A stretch of DNA of 64,000 nt from Nonomuraea helvata (GTDB taxonomy: Bacteria > Actinomycetota > Actinomycetes > Streptosporangiales > Streptosporangiaceae): contig NZ_BAAAXV010000001.1 in NCBI RefSeq assembly GCF_039535785.1, positions 62,001 to 126,000 on the forward strand, read 5' to 3'. Below are positions 43,561 to 52,174 of this stretch, in pieces (the stretch's first letter is position 1; each line of letters begins with the position of its first letter). The notes beneath the pieces are model-generated. The model had not been told where the DNA came from, did not search any database, and was given only the letters and a program-made list of their open reading frames with translations. Position numbers and translations under genes: made by a program.

Positions 43561-45221
43561 CTTGTCGTTTAACCTGCCTGCTCGCGGTGCTCGGTGAGTG
43601 ATGCCGCGCGTTTGGCGGTCTTTCCCACCTCGTGATGACGGGCGGGGACGCGGTTCCTTGATCCCTTGGGGCGTCCGGGACCAGCGCTCGTGGGTTTGGG
43701 CGCACCGGCGGGCTGGGGCAGGCTCGTGCGGAGGTGGCGAAACCCCCGGCGGACGCGAGCGGGGGTGAGCCGCTCGGGCGGCAGCGGCCTCTCCCACGGG
43801 CGGCGAAGGTCTTCGGCGAGGAGGCGAGCGAGACGAAGCTGGGTGTAGGCGATAATGATCAGCCAGGTCCAGCGGTCAGCGGCGTAGGGGTCGCGGATCT
43901 TGGGGACGGTCCAGCCCAGGGTCTGCTTCCACATTCTGAACGTGTGCTCAAGATCGAACCTGCGCAGGAACGCCTGCCAGAGCCGATCCAGATGCGCGGC
44001 GGTGATGCCGATGGCCGATGTCCACAGCCACACCGGCTTGGGATCACGTTCGCCGGACAGGTGCTCGACCCGCAGATGGATGAGGGTGCCCTCGATGACC
44101 GGGAGCTCGCCGACATGATCGATCCAGGCGCTGCGGCGGCCCAGCCGAGGGTGTAGCCGGTCCCAGCAGGAGGCGACCGCCGTGCCGTACCGGCTGGTGG
44201 CGGTGCTCGTGAGGTGGGCCGGCTCGCCCCAGCTGGTCTCGTCCTTCATCCGGAACTCGCCTCCATGTTTGGGCGGACGTCCGCCACCGGGGCTGGCCAG
44301 CAGGAATTCCTCACGCGATGGGGCGGGACGCAGCAGCACCCGGTCCGAGCGCAACCGGCCCAGCACCTCCACCGGCAGGCCGTCCAGGAGGAAGGCCAGT
44401 CGGGCGGTGTCGTATCCGGCGTCGACCACCAGCAGGATGTCCGGGTCGCCCTGACGCCACTGCCCGGCCTGGATCAGGCGGGCGACCAGGTCGCGAAGCT
44501 GGGTTGCGGTGACGGCGGCCTCATCGTCGTCGGGGCCGAGCCGCACTGCGTCGAGCACCGCAGTCCAGGAGGTCCGGCCGGTCTCCAGTGCGGCGATCAT
44601 CGAGTATGGCCAGCCGGGGATCATCTGATGCTCGTCCTTGCGGCGGCCGTAGGTGTGGCAGAACAGCCGTTCGGGGCTGGTCGGCGCGTCTGGCCGCAGC
44701 CACGCAGTCACATCGGCGGCCAGGACGATCCGCCCGCCCGCCGCGCGCGGCAGCGGCACCGTAGCCAGGGCTCTGCGGAGCCGGCCGATCTCGATCCGGC
44801 CGTGGTTGATCGCGTCATACAAGGCGCCGTGACCGCGCCGGTGTTCGGGGGCCAGCGCCAGTCCGACCAGGCTGCGTACCGGCCCGTCGGCGCATAACAC
44901 CGCCTCGGCCAGCTCGAACAGCTCATCCGCGCGCGCCGTCAGGCAACCATATATCTCCTGGCGGAACTCCGACAACTCCGCCATCGCTTCGGCCCGCTCA
45001 CCCTCCTGGCCCGATTCCAGGACAGCCGCCACCGCGGATGCCAGCATGGAGGACACAGCCACCGCCTCCTCTTCTTTGGGTTGACACCTTGAAGGTGGAG
45101 ACGGTGGCTGGCCTGGGTCACGGCGACACGCCGTATCGCAGAGGACACAATCCGCTATGCCGGATAGATGACTCTCAGACCCGATCGCCACAAACGTCCA
45201 GGCCAGAGGTTAAACGACAAG
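43561..45221 (-). mobile_element. Complete insertion sequence with inverted repeats
   Basis: 1661 bases. Perfect 15-base terminal inverted repeats (cttgtcgtttaacct at 43561-43575, complement at 45207-45221) bracket one transposase gene, and a 5-base CTGAG duplication flanks the element. Intact ends, intact gene and identical duplication indicate a recent insertion. It separated the SHOCT gene from the hairpin at 45261. Confidence 0.88.
43569..45056 (-). CDS. DDE transposase of the IS element
   Basis: 495 residues from a GTG at 45056 placed eight bases after AGGAGG; an upstream in-frame start at 45191 reads through the ribosome site and is less likely. The RNase H-like core is indicated by RIVLAADVTAWLRPDAPTS, LLVVDAGYDTARLAFLLDG and FLRRFDLEHTFRMWKQTLGW, which suits an IS701/IS4-like DDE enzyme. 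The Arg/Lys-rich C-terminus (GRPKGSRNRVPARHH) is typical of this actinobacterial group. The stop overlaps the left inverted repeat. Confidence 0.9.
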   Translation of the reverse strand: MSSMLASAVAAVLESGQEGERAEAMAELSEFRQEIYGCLTARADELFELAEAVLCADGPVRSLVGLALAPEHRRGHGALYDAINHGRIEIGRLRRALATVPLPRAAGGRIVLAADVTAWLRPDAPTSPERLFCHTYGRRKDEHQMIPGWPYSMIAALETGRTSWTAVLDAVRLGPDDDEAAVTATQLRDLVARLIQAGQWRQGDPDILLVVDAGYDTARLAFLLDGLPVEVLGRLRSDRVLLRPAPSREEFLLASPGGGRPPKHGGEFRMKDETSWGEPAHLTSTATSRYGTAVASCWDRLHPRLGRRSAWIDHVGELPVIEGTLIHLRVEHLSGERDPKPVWLWTSAIGITAAHLDRLWQAFLRRFDLEHTFRMWKQTLGWTVPKIRDPYAADRWTWLIIIAYTQLRLARLLAEDLRRPWERPLPPERLTPARVRRGFRHLRTSLPQPAGAPKPTSAGPGRPKGSRNRVPARHHEVGKTAKRAASLTEHREQAG

Positions 45222-45226
45222 CTGAG
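45222..45226. repeat. Right target-site duplication of the IS element
   Basis: ctgag immediately follows the right inverted repeat and matches the copy at 43556-43560. Confidence 0.75.
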
Positions 45227-45260
45227 GGCGGGCGCAGGTCTTCCCGCTCCTGGTACGGGA

Positions 45261-45297
45261 CGAGCGCACGACGCCAGACCCTGGCGTCGTGCGCTCG
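45261..45297. terminator. Strong hairpin terminator
   Basis: A perfect 17-base stem (cgagcgcacgacgccag and its complement) with a three-base loop acc. It lies 17 bases after the stop of the phosphodiester glycosidase gene, and originally also just downstream of the SHOCT gene before the IS inserted, so it was probably a shared bidirectional terminator. Confidence 0.82.
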
Positions 45298-45313
45298 CCA
45301 CCTCAAGTGCCCG

Positions 45314-48300
45314 TCAGGCGGCGGCCTTGGCGGTCAGCGCCACGGCGGCCTGCCGCGTGACACCGCTCACCGTCACGGCCAGCGTCACCTGGCCCTGCCG
45401 CAGCGCCGTCAGCGTCCCCGTCGAGGGGTCGAAGACGGCCACGTGCCACGGCTTGGCCGTCTGGCGGGTGCCGATGTGCAGGTTCGGCGAGCCGGACCAG
45501 GCCGCCGAGACCGGGTAGGCCGCGGGAACCGTACGGGTCCCCTGCTTGACCGCCGCCGTCACCGTGGCGGGCGCGCCGACGGCGACCGTGGCGGGCGCGG
45601 TGAGCACGAGGTCGTCCACGTGCGGCCGGACCTGCGTGCCGATCCAGTCCGGCGCGTCCGCGAACCAGTTGCGCCGAACGTGCTCCGCCTCCGAAGGCGT
45701 CACCGGATCAACACCCCACAGCGACCACCCGGTGAACCCGCCGTCGTCGGGCGGGGTGGCCGGGTTCTTGCCGGAGTTGCCGTTGATGAAGTACGGCACC
45801 GCGTCCACGTGCGAGGCGTGGAAGGTCCCCACGTGCGCCCCGATGTACGCGGCGCCCTTGCCGGTGGTGCGCTGGAAGTCGGCCAGCCAGCCTTCGACCA
45901 GCGCCGCCTCCTTGCGGTCGCCGAGCTGGCTGCCCTTGCCGGGCGTCGGGTCGCGCGGCGGGACGTGGAACAGGACCGCGACCGACCCCACCGACGGGTC
46001 GGAGGCCGCCTTGTCGAGCTGGGACCGCAGCATGGCCACCTGGTCGAAGCCGCCGCCGCGCAGGTTCAGGCGCGAGGTGTCCAGGGTGATGAAGCGGGTC
46101 CCCTTGTGGTCGAAGGTGCCGTACGTGTCACCGAAGACGGCCTTGAAGTTGTCGATCTTGCCGCCCATGACCTCGTGGTTGCCGGGAATGTAGTGATATT
46201 CCAGCGTTCCACCCAGTTCCTCGTCGAGGATCTTCTTGGCCAGCGCGAAGTCCTCGGGCGAGGCCTCGTCCACCAGGTCGCCGTTGATGAGCAGGAAGTC
46301 CGGCTTGGCGGCCTTGATCTCGCGCAGCGTGCGGCGGGCGTTCTTGACGATGTCGCTGTCCGGATCCCTGGCCACGAACTGCGCGTCCGACATGACCGCG
46401 AACCGCCACGGCATCCTGGCCACGTCCGCCTTGACCACCGGATCGGCGATCCTGGGCGCGGCGGGCGCGCTGACCGACGGCGGCACCTTGGCGACCAGGC
46501 CGTCGATGAGGATGTCGTTGGTGTACTTCGCGTCCGCCTTGGTCTCGGCCACGTAGAAGCGCCGGAGCTTGAGCGGGTAGTTCACGCCCGGCGGCACGGT
46601 GAACTCGACGTACTTCCACCCGGTCCACGTCATGTACGGCCCGCGCAGGATCTGCGACTGGCCGAGCGCGTCGTAGAACTCCAGGCTCGGCCACTCGCCC
46701 TTGCCGGTGGAGTTGATCCAGAGCCCGAACGCCTGCGGCTGGCCGTCGATCACGATCTGCTGCGGCGGACTGGCATACGCGGCCCGGGTCGCGGTGGAGG
46801 TGGTGAAGTCGTACGACAGCTTGAGGCCGCCGCCGCTCTGCCCCGGCGCGGCCGACAGCGAGCCGGTGGCGCGGGCGGCGGCGAACGTCCACTTGGCCGC
46901 GTCCTCGAAGTCGGCGACCGGCTTCTCCTCGAACCCGACCGTCACCGGCACGGCGGTGCTGGTCCTGCCGACCTTGGCGGTGATCAGCCCGGACGCGGGG
47001 GCCTTCTTGGCCTTGACGGAGAAGTAGCCCTGCTCGGCGGGGGTGACCTCGAACATGCTCTTGTCGTAGTCGAGCGTGACGTCGGAGGGCTCGATGGGCG
47101 CGGAGTTGCCGTTGCGGTCGTACCCGACCACGCCGAACGTGGCCACACCGTCCGCGCCGGCCAGCCCGAGCCGGTCGGCGGTGGTGCCGAGCCGCTCGAG
47201 CGGCTGCAGGACGGTGAGGTCGATGGTGCCCTTCGCGCCGCCGCGCGAGGCGGTGACGGTGGTCTGGCCGGGCACCAGCGCATGGAACTTGCCGTCGCGG
47301 ATGACGCCGTGCACCGCCGGGTTCGCCCGCCACGACGGCGTGCCCGCGGCGGGGCCGTACGTCTCGTCGTATCCGGCGGCGGTCAGCCGCCTGGTGAGGC
47401 CGGGGAAGACGCGGTCGGGGCGGCCGCCGGCGACGGGAGCGAGGCCGGGAGCCTTGTCGGGGTCGGTCGCGGTCTCCAGCCAGAAGCCCTTGAGCTTGCC
47501 GCTGCCCTCGGGCGCGTAGAGCGCGAGGCCGTTGGGGACGTGCCGCTCGCCGCCGTCGGAGGGGCTGTTCTCGACCTGCACGTCGGCGGAGCCGGGCTCA
47601 CGGGCGAGCATGGTGGAGGAGCCGCCGCCGTCGAGGTTGAGCGCGTTGGCGGCGCCGAGGTCGACCATCATGGCGGCCAGCTCGTTCAGCGTGACGCCGC
47701 GGCTGTCGGCCTGGCGGCCGTCCACGGTCAGCAGGTACATCTTCCTGCCGTCGGCCGAGAACCCGACGGCGGTACGGGGGTGCGCGGCGGGGTCGGTGGA
47801 GTTCTGCACGACGCCGTCCTTGACCAGCACCTGGTTGCCGCCGACGGCCGCCTTGACCTGGCTGCCGTCGGACGGCTTCGGCTGGTACCTCACATCGACC
47901 CGGTCGCCGGGCTTCAGCGCGGACAGCGCGGTCGCGCCGGCGTCGCGGCCCAGCAGGATCGTGGTCCCGGCGGGGATCGGGCCGGTGCCCGCGGAGGTGC
48001 GTACCTCGGAGACCACCCCGTCCACCAAGACGGCCTCGGCGACGGACGTCGCGCCCTCGACGGCGCGGGCCCGGGTGTAGGAGCCCCACAAGGGCGTGAA
48101 CAGCCCGACGCCGCCGCTCTGCACGATCTGGTTGAACTGGGTGAGCTTGATCGGCGAGCCGCCGGCCGGCGTGGCGGTGCCCTCGAAGTACATCTTGAGC
48201 ACGCGCCCGACGCCGTCGCCGGTGACCGCGACCGCGTTCTCGTGGCCGGCGACGGGCGACTGCACCAGCGAGCCGTTCTGCAGGCCGATGCCCAGGGCGG

Positions 48301-48709
48301 CGCCGGAGCTGTTGATGTCGAAGAAGTCGCCGTTGACGGCCGCGACGGCGTGCGCGCGCTTGGCGGGCCCGGACAGCGGCTCGGTCTTGGTCACCTCGCC
48401 GGAGTACAGGTAGTCGGCCTTGGCGCCGCCGAGGTCGGCGGTGATCGCGTCGGCACGCAGCCAGCCGAGCGCGTCGTAGGTGTCGAACGAGGTCAGCGAG
48501 ATGCCCGGCGCCACCGGCCGGGTCCTCTTGGCCGTCTCCAGTTTCTGCCCGGCGTCTTGGGTGGCGAGCAGCGTGGACGGCGGCGGATAGGACGACGCTT
48601 CGAGCGCGTCCTCTGCGGGGGTCGCGGGATCGGCCTGCGCGGGGGCTGCGGTCAGGGCCAGGGGGCCTAACGCCAGGGCCGCGGCGGCCAGGATTCTGAG
48701 GGACTGCAC
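45314..48709 (-). CDS. Secreted phosphodiester glycosidase and metallophosphoesterase fusion
   Basis: 1131 residues from GTG at 48709; the TTG at 48721 would add four. A signal peptide (ending TAAPAQA) precedes a NAGPA domain (about residues 150-400) with the conserved VNGDFFD and LNLDGGGSSTML. Ig and jelly-roll spacers follow. A calcineurin-type phosphoesterase (about 770-1010) has MSDAQF, LLINGDLVDE, YIPGNHEVMG, VLFHVPP and GAHVGTFHA; the first motif is DxQ, not DxH. A small C-terminal Ig-like domain ends it. NAGPA enzymes release GlcNAc from phosphodiesters, so the pair could strip sugar-phosphates from teichoic acid-like polymers. This is inference. Confidence 0.88.
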   Translation of the reverse strand: MQSLRILAAAALALGPLALTAAPAQADPATPAEDALEASSYPPPSTLLATQDAGQKLETAKRTRPVAPGISLTSFDTYDALGWLRADAITADLGGAKADYLYSGEVTKTEPLSGPAKRAHAVAAVNGDFFDINSSGAALGIGLQNGSLVQSPVAGHENAVAVTGDGVGRVLKMYFEGTATPAGGSPIKLTQFNQIVQSGGVGLFTPLWGSYTRARAVEGATSVAEAVLVDGVVSEVRTSAGTGPIPAGTTILLGRDAGATALSALKPGDRVDVRYQPKPSDGSQVKAAVGGNQVLVKDGVVQNSTDPAAHPRTAVGFSADGRKMYLLTVDGRQADSRGVTLNELAAMMVDLGAANALNLDGGGSSTMLAREPGSADVQVENSPSDGGERHVPNGLALYAPEGSGKLKGFWLETATDPDKAPGLAPVAGGRPDRVFPGLTRRLTAAGYDETYGPAAGTPSWRANPAVHGVIRDGKFHALVPGQTTVTASRGGAKGTIDLTVLQPLERLGTTADRLGLAGADGVATFGVVGYDRNGNSAPIEPSDVTLDYDKSMFEVTPAEQGYFSVKAKKAPASGLITAKVGRTSTAVPVTVGFEEKPVADFEDAAKWTFAAARATGSLSAAPGQSGGGLKLSYDFTTSTATRAAYASPPQQIVIDGQPQAFGLWINSTGKGEWPSLEFYDALGQSQILRGPYMTWTGWKYVEFTVPPGVNYPLKLRRFYVAETKADAKYTNDILIDGLVAKVPPSVSAPAAPRIADPVVKADVARMPWRFAVMSDAQFVARDPDSDIVKNARRTLREIKAAKPDFLLINGDLVDEASPEDFALAKKILDEELGGTLEYHYIPGNHEVMGGKIDNFKAVFGDTYGTFDHKGTRFITLDTSRLNLRGGGFDQVAMLRSQLDKAASDPSVGSVAVLFHVPPRDPTPGKGSQLGDRKEAALVEGWLADFQRTTGKGAAYIGAHVGTFHASHVDAVPYFINGNSGKNPATPPDDGGFTGWSLWGVDPVTPSEAEHVRRNWFADAPDWIGTQVRPHVDDLVLTAPATVAVGAPATVTAAVKQGTRTVPAAYPVSAAWSGSPNLHIGTRQTAKPWHVAVFDPSTGTLTALRQGQVTLAVTVSGVTRQAAVALTAKAAA

Positions 48710-48805
48710 GACCGAACTCAATCGCTCGTGGATATAACTTTCAAGACTTAAGAGTGAACTAAAAGAAAATTTCAGATCTTGCCGGGCCGCCGCCCTGCTA
48801 CGAGC

Positions 48806-50005
48806 ATGGGACGCGTGGATCGAGAGGCGCTCTACCGCGACCCGTATCCCGTCTACGCCAGGGCCCGCGCCGCGCCGGGGCTGACGTTCGTCGAGGAGCT
48901 GGACGCCTGGCTGGTGGCCCGGCACGCCGACGTGCGCGAGGTGCTGGCGCGTCCTGACGACTTCTCCTCCAAGGGCGCGCTGCGGCCGGACGTGATCCCG
49001 GCTCCGGCGGCGTTCGCCGAGCTGGCGGGCGTGCCCGGGAACGCGCCGGTGGTGCTGAGCACGGACGGCGAGGCGCACGTCCGCTACCGCCGGCCGCTCA
49101 CCCGCGGCCTGTCCCCCGCCAAGGTGACGGCGGCGCTGCCGTTCATCCAGGCCACGGCGGGCGAGCTGGTCGCGTCGTTCGCGAAGGACGGCCGCGTGGA
49201 GTGGATGGCCGGGTACGCCAGGCCGCTCCCGGCCGCCGTGATCGGCCACCTGCTCGGCCTCGACCCGGCCGACGTCCCCGGCGCGGTCCAGGCCGGCAAC
49301 CGGGCCGAGGACCTGCTCTTCACGCCGATGCCGGAGGATCGGCAGGTCGCGGCGGCACGCGAGGTGGCGGCGCTGCGGCGGATGCTGGCCGCGCACGCCG
49401 CCAGGTCGAGGACCCAGGACAACCTGACGGGCGAGCTGTCGCGCGGCCTCGCCCCCGGACCCGGCGAGCCGGCGCCGGAACAGCGCGACGAGATCGTGGC
49501 CAACACCCAGAACGTCATGCTGGCCGGCCACCTCACCACCACCGCGCTGCTCGGCACCCTCGTGCACCGCCTGCTGCGCGACCGCCGCCAGTGGGAGCTG
49601 CTGTGCGAGCGGCCGGACCTGGCGGGCGCGGCGATCGAGGAGGCCGCCAGGTTCGAGGCGCCGGTGCAGGGCTTCCGCCGCACGGTGACCAGGCCGCTGG
49701 AGCTGGCGGGGACCGCGCTGGACGAGGGTGACACGGTGTTCGTGTCGTACGGCTCGGCCGGCCGGGACGAGACGGTCTTCGAGCGGCCGGACGAGTTCGA
49801 CATCGCCAGGGAGCCGGTGCGGCACCTGTCGTTCGGCCACGGCGTGCACGGCTGCCCGGGCGCGCTGCTCGCCCGCGAGCAGCTCAGGATCACCCTGGAG
49901 CTGCTCGTACGCGACCTGCCCGGTCTACGTCTCGCCGGCGAGGACGTCGTCATGGCGGCCACCCTCATCCACCGGGCCCCCGAGGAGCTCTTCCTCACCT
50001 GGTGA
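48806..50005 (+). CDS. Cytochrome P450
   Basis: 399 residues from ATG at 48806. The heme ligand is C350 in FGHGVHGCPGALLAREQL, and the ExxR motif is in IEEAARFEAP. The I-helix reads MLAGHLTTTALLG (A240-T245): the usual acidic residue before Thr is Leu, which weakens the proton-delivery pair and hints at an unusual reaction. Such actinobacterial P450s work on secondary metabolites or xenobiotics with a separate ferredoxin, and none is encoded here. The last 81 bases overlap the end of the convergent membrane gene. Confidence 0.92.
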   Translation: MGRVDREALYRDPYPVYARARAAPGLTFVEELDAWLVARHADVREVLARPDDFSSKGALRPDVIPAPAAFAELAGVPGNAPVVLSTDGEAHVRYRRPLTRGLSPAKVTAALPFIQATAGELVASFAKDGRVEWMAGYARPLPAAVIGHLLGLDPADVPGAVQAGNRAEDLLFTPMPEDRQVAAAREVAALRRMLAAHAARSRTQDNLTGELSRGLAPGPGEPAPEQRDEIVANTQNVMLAGHLTTTALLGTLVHRLLRDRRQWELLCERPDLAGAAIEEAARFEAPVQGFRRTVTRPLELAGTALDEGDTVFVSYGSAGRDETVFERPDEFDIAREPVRHLSFGHGVHGCPGALLAREQLRITLELLVRDLPGLRLAGEDVVMAATLIHRAPEELFLTW

Positions 50006-52120
50006 GCGCACCCCGGCGTACAGCACCAGCGGCACGGCCAGCGCCACCGCCATGGAGAGCACGGCGGTGCCCGAGTCGTTGACCAGCATGCCGACCACGC
50101 CGCTGACCAGCGCCCCGACGAGCCCGGCCCGCAGCATGGGCGCCCGTGCGAACGCCCTCGGCACGATGCCCGCGCTGATCTGCCCGGGCCGCAGCACGGC
50201 GAAGACCAGGAAGGCCAGGCCGGCCAGGACGATCGGCATGAGGTTCGGGGAGAGCATGGTGTTGAGCATGGCGCCCAGCTTGCGGCCGATCATGGGCCAG
50301 AACGTCCCGTCGATCACCTGCCCCACGAACCTGCCCAGGTGGGTCTGCGACGCGGGCGGCCGCAGGTGGTCGAGCACGGCGATGACCGACACGGCCACCC
50401 CGCCGAGCACGCAGAACGCGCCCAGCTTCACCACCGACACCCGCTTGCCCGCGACGAGCAGCGCGGTCACCGCGATGCCCGGCACGAACGCGATAACGCC
50501 GCCGAAGTCGCTGCCCACGCCTGGCCAGCCCGCCAGCAGCATCGCGGCCACGCCGAGCCCGGCCACGCCGAGCCCGGCCACGCCGGCCACGGCCGGCCGC
50601 CTGCGCCCGGCCCGTACGAGGTGCTCGGCGGCGATGGCGGTGACCATGAGCACGGCGGTGGCCAGCAGCGCGAACGGGATGTTCGCCAGCCCGTAGTAAC
50701 GCCCGCCGACCACCGCGGTGTAGCCCATCAGGCTGTCGAACTGCAACGTCGTCCCGGTCAGCAGGTCGCCCACGAGCACGGTGGCGGTGATCGCTGCCAC
50801 GGCGGCGGGCGGTCCCAGCGGGTCGCGCCGCCAGGGGCCGCCGAGCGCGACCGCCGCGAAGAGCGCCGTACACGCCAGCACGCCGCCGATCAGCGTCGGC
50901 ACGGGGTACGGGCTCCGCTCCCACGGCAGGAGGTTGACCGCGTACGTGGAGACGGGGACACAGGCGAGCACGATCGCGGCGGTGCCCACCACGCCGAGGC
51001 GCCTGCGTCTGGACAGCAGGACGTAGGCGAGCGCGTAGAAGGCGACCTGGACGACGGCGAAGGCGGTGAAGAAGACGCCGGTCGTGCCGCGCACGGCGGT
51101 GCCCTTGAGGTCGGACCTGGCCAGATCGCCGGGGGTGGTGCGGTCGCCGAGCCGCCACGGCTGCCCGATCACGGTGGGCGGCGGCGCGATGCCGGCCGCG
51201 GCGAGGATCGTGGGCGTGATGTCGGGCAGGACGGTGATGTCGTCGCGCCTGGTCGAGTTCGTGCCCACGGACGGCCCCGCGACCTCGCCCACGTGCAGCG
51301 TTTGGACGTCGATCCCGCCCAGCATGGGTGCCTCCCCGCCGAACGTGCCCGGCTGCTTCGCCGGGCCCGTTCCCGGGCGCTTCCACATCGCCACGCGCAG
51401 GTGCGGCACCGAGCCGTGGTCGCCGATGCCGGCCAGGATGATCTCGGTGTCCGGGGGCAGCTCGTCGAGCGCCGCCCCGACCCGGGCGTCGGCCTCGCGG
51501 ACCAGGGAACGCCGCCGCTCCGGCGCGAGCAGCTCGGGCTCCTGCGGCAGCTTGCCGTCCACGATGTACGGCTTCACCAGCGTGTCCACGTCCACGGCCA
51601 GCACCCGGCAGCGCGACCAGTCGGCCAGGCCGGCGGGCTCGGCGGCGTACCGGTCGACCTTGCCCTCCCGGTCGGCCAGGGCCAGCGCCGCGCCGGGGCC
51701 GACGGCGGCGGTGCACTGCCCGGCGGCGTGCACCGCGGCGCCGAGCGTGCCCGCGTAGGTGCCGTCACGCAGTCGCAGCAGCTCGCGGACCTCGGTGACC
51801 ACCGCCCCGCCACCCTGCGCGACCGGCTCGGGCGGCAGCCCGCACCGGTGCCCGACCGCCGAGCGCACCCCGGCCGACACGGTCAGCCACCCGTCGTACG
51901 GGCAGGTCACGGTGCCCACGGCCTTCACCGACACGGACCCGAGTGCGCTCTCCCCTGCCAGCTGCCACAGGCGCGGCGTCTCGGCCGGGTCGAGGTCGTC
52001 CCAGAGCAGCCCCGGCACCCCGATGAACGCCACCCGCCCCGCCGGCGCCTCCGCCGCCTGGGCGGGCGCAGCCATCCACCACAGGGCGGACGAGACCAGC
52101 AGTAACAGCACCCACCTCAC
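49925..52120 (-). CDS. Membrane protein with alkaline phosphatase-like ectodomain
   Basis: 731 residues. A signal sequence (ending PAQAAEA) leads into an extracytoplasmic domain (about residues 30-330) with the shape of the alkaline phosphatase superfamily: VAFIGVPGLLWDDLDP, GTVTCPYDGWLTVSAG and metal motif LAGIGDHGSVPH. About a dozen membrane helices fill residues 345-710. Homologues are conserved in actinobacteria but uncharacterised; a role in modifying envelope polymers is a guess. Its 3' end runs into the P450 gene on the opposite strand. The upstream neighbour at 52175 is in the same direction with a 54-base gap. Confidence 0.82.
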   Translation of the reverse strand: MRWVLLLLVSSALWWMAAPAQAAEAPAGRVAFIGVPGLLWDDLDPAETPRLWQLAGESALGSVSVKAVGTVTCPYDGWLTVSAGVRSAVGHRCGLPPEPVAQGGGAVVTEVRELLRLRDGTYAGTLGAAVHAAGQCTAAVGPGAALALADREGKVDRYAAEPAGLADWSRCRVLAVDVDTLVKPYIVDGKLPQEPELLAPERRRSLVREADARVGAALDELPPDTEIILAGIGDHGSVPHLRVAMWKRPGTGPAKQPGTFGGEAPMLGGIDVQTLHVGEVAGPSVGTNSTRRDDITVLPDITPTILAAAGIAPPPTVIGQPWRLGDRTTPGDLARSDLKGTAVRGTTGVFFTAFAVVQVAFYALAYVLLSRRRRLGVVGTAAIVLACVPVSTYAVNLLPWERSPYPVPTLIGGVLACTALFAAVALGGPWRRDPLGPPAAVAAITATVLVGDLLTGTTLQFDSLMGYTAVVGGRYYGLANIPFALLATAVLMVTAIAAEHLVRAGRRRPAVAGVAGLGVAGLGVAAMLLAGWPGVGSDFGGVIAFVPGIAVTALLVAGKRVSVVKLGAFCVLGGVAVSVIAVLDHLRPPASQTHLGRFVGQVIDGTFWPMIGRKLGAMLNTMLSPNLMPIVLAGLAFLVFAVLRPGQISAGIVPRAFARAPMLRAGLVGALVSGVVGMLVNDSGTAVLSMAVALAVPLVLYAGVRSPGEEELLGGPVDEGGRHDDVLAGET

Positions 52121-52174
52121 GATCGAACCCCCGTCGCTGTTGGGAAACGCCCGAAACCCTACCGGCCCGGGTGG

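Noticed and set aside
45038..48670. 1210-codon plus-strand frame
   Set aside because: Antisense to the transposase and the phosphodiester glycosidase, both of which have clear motifs.
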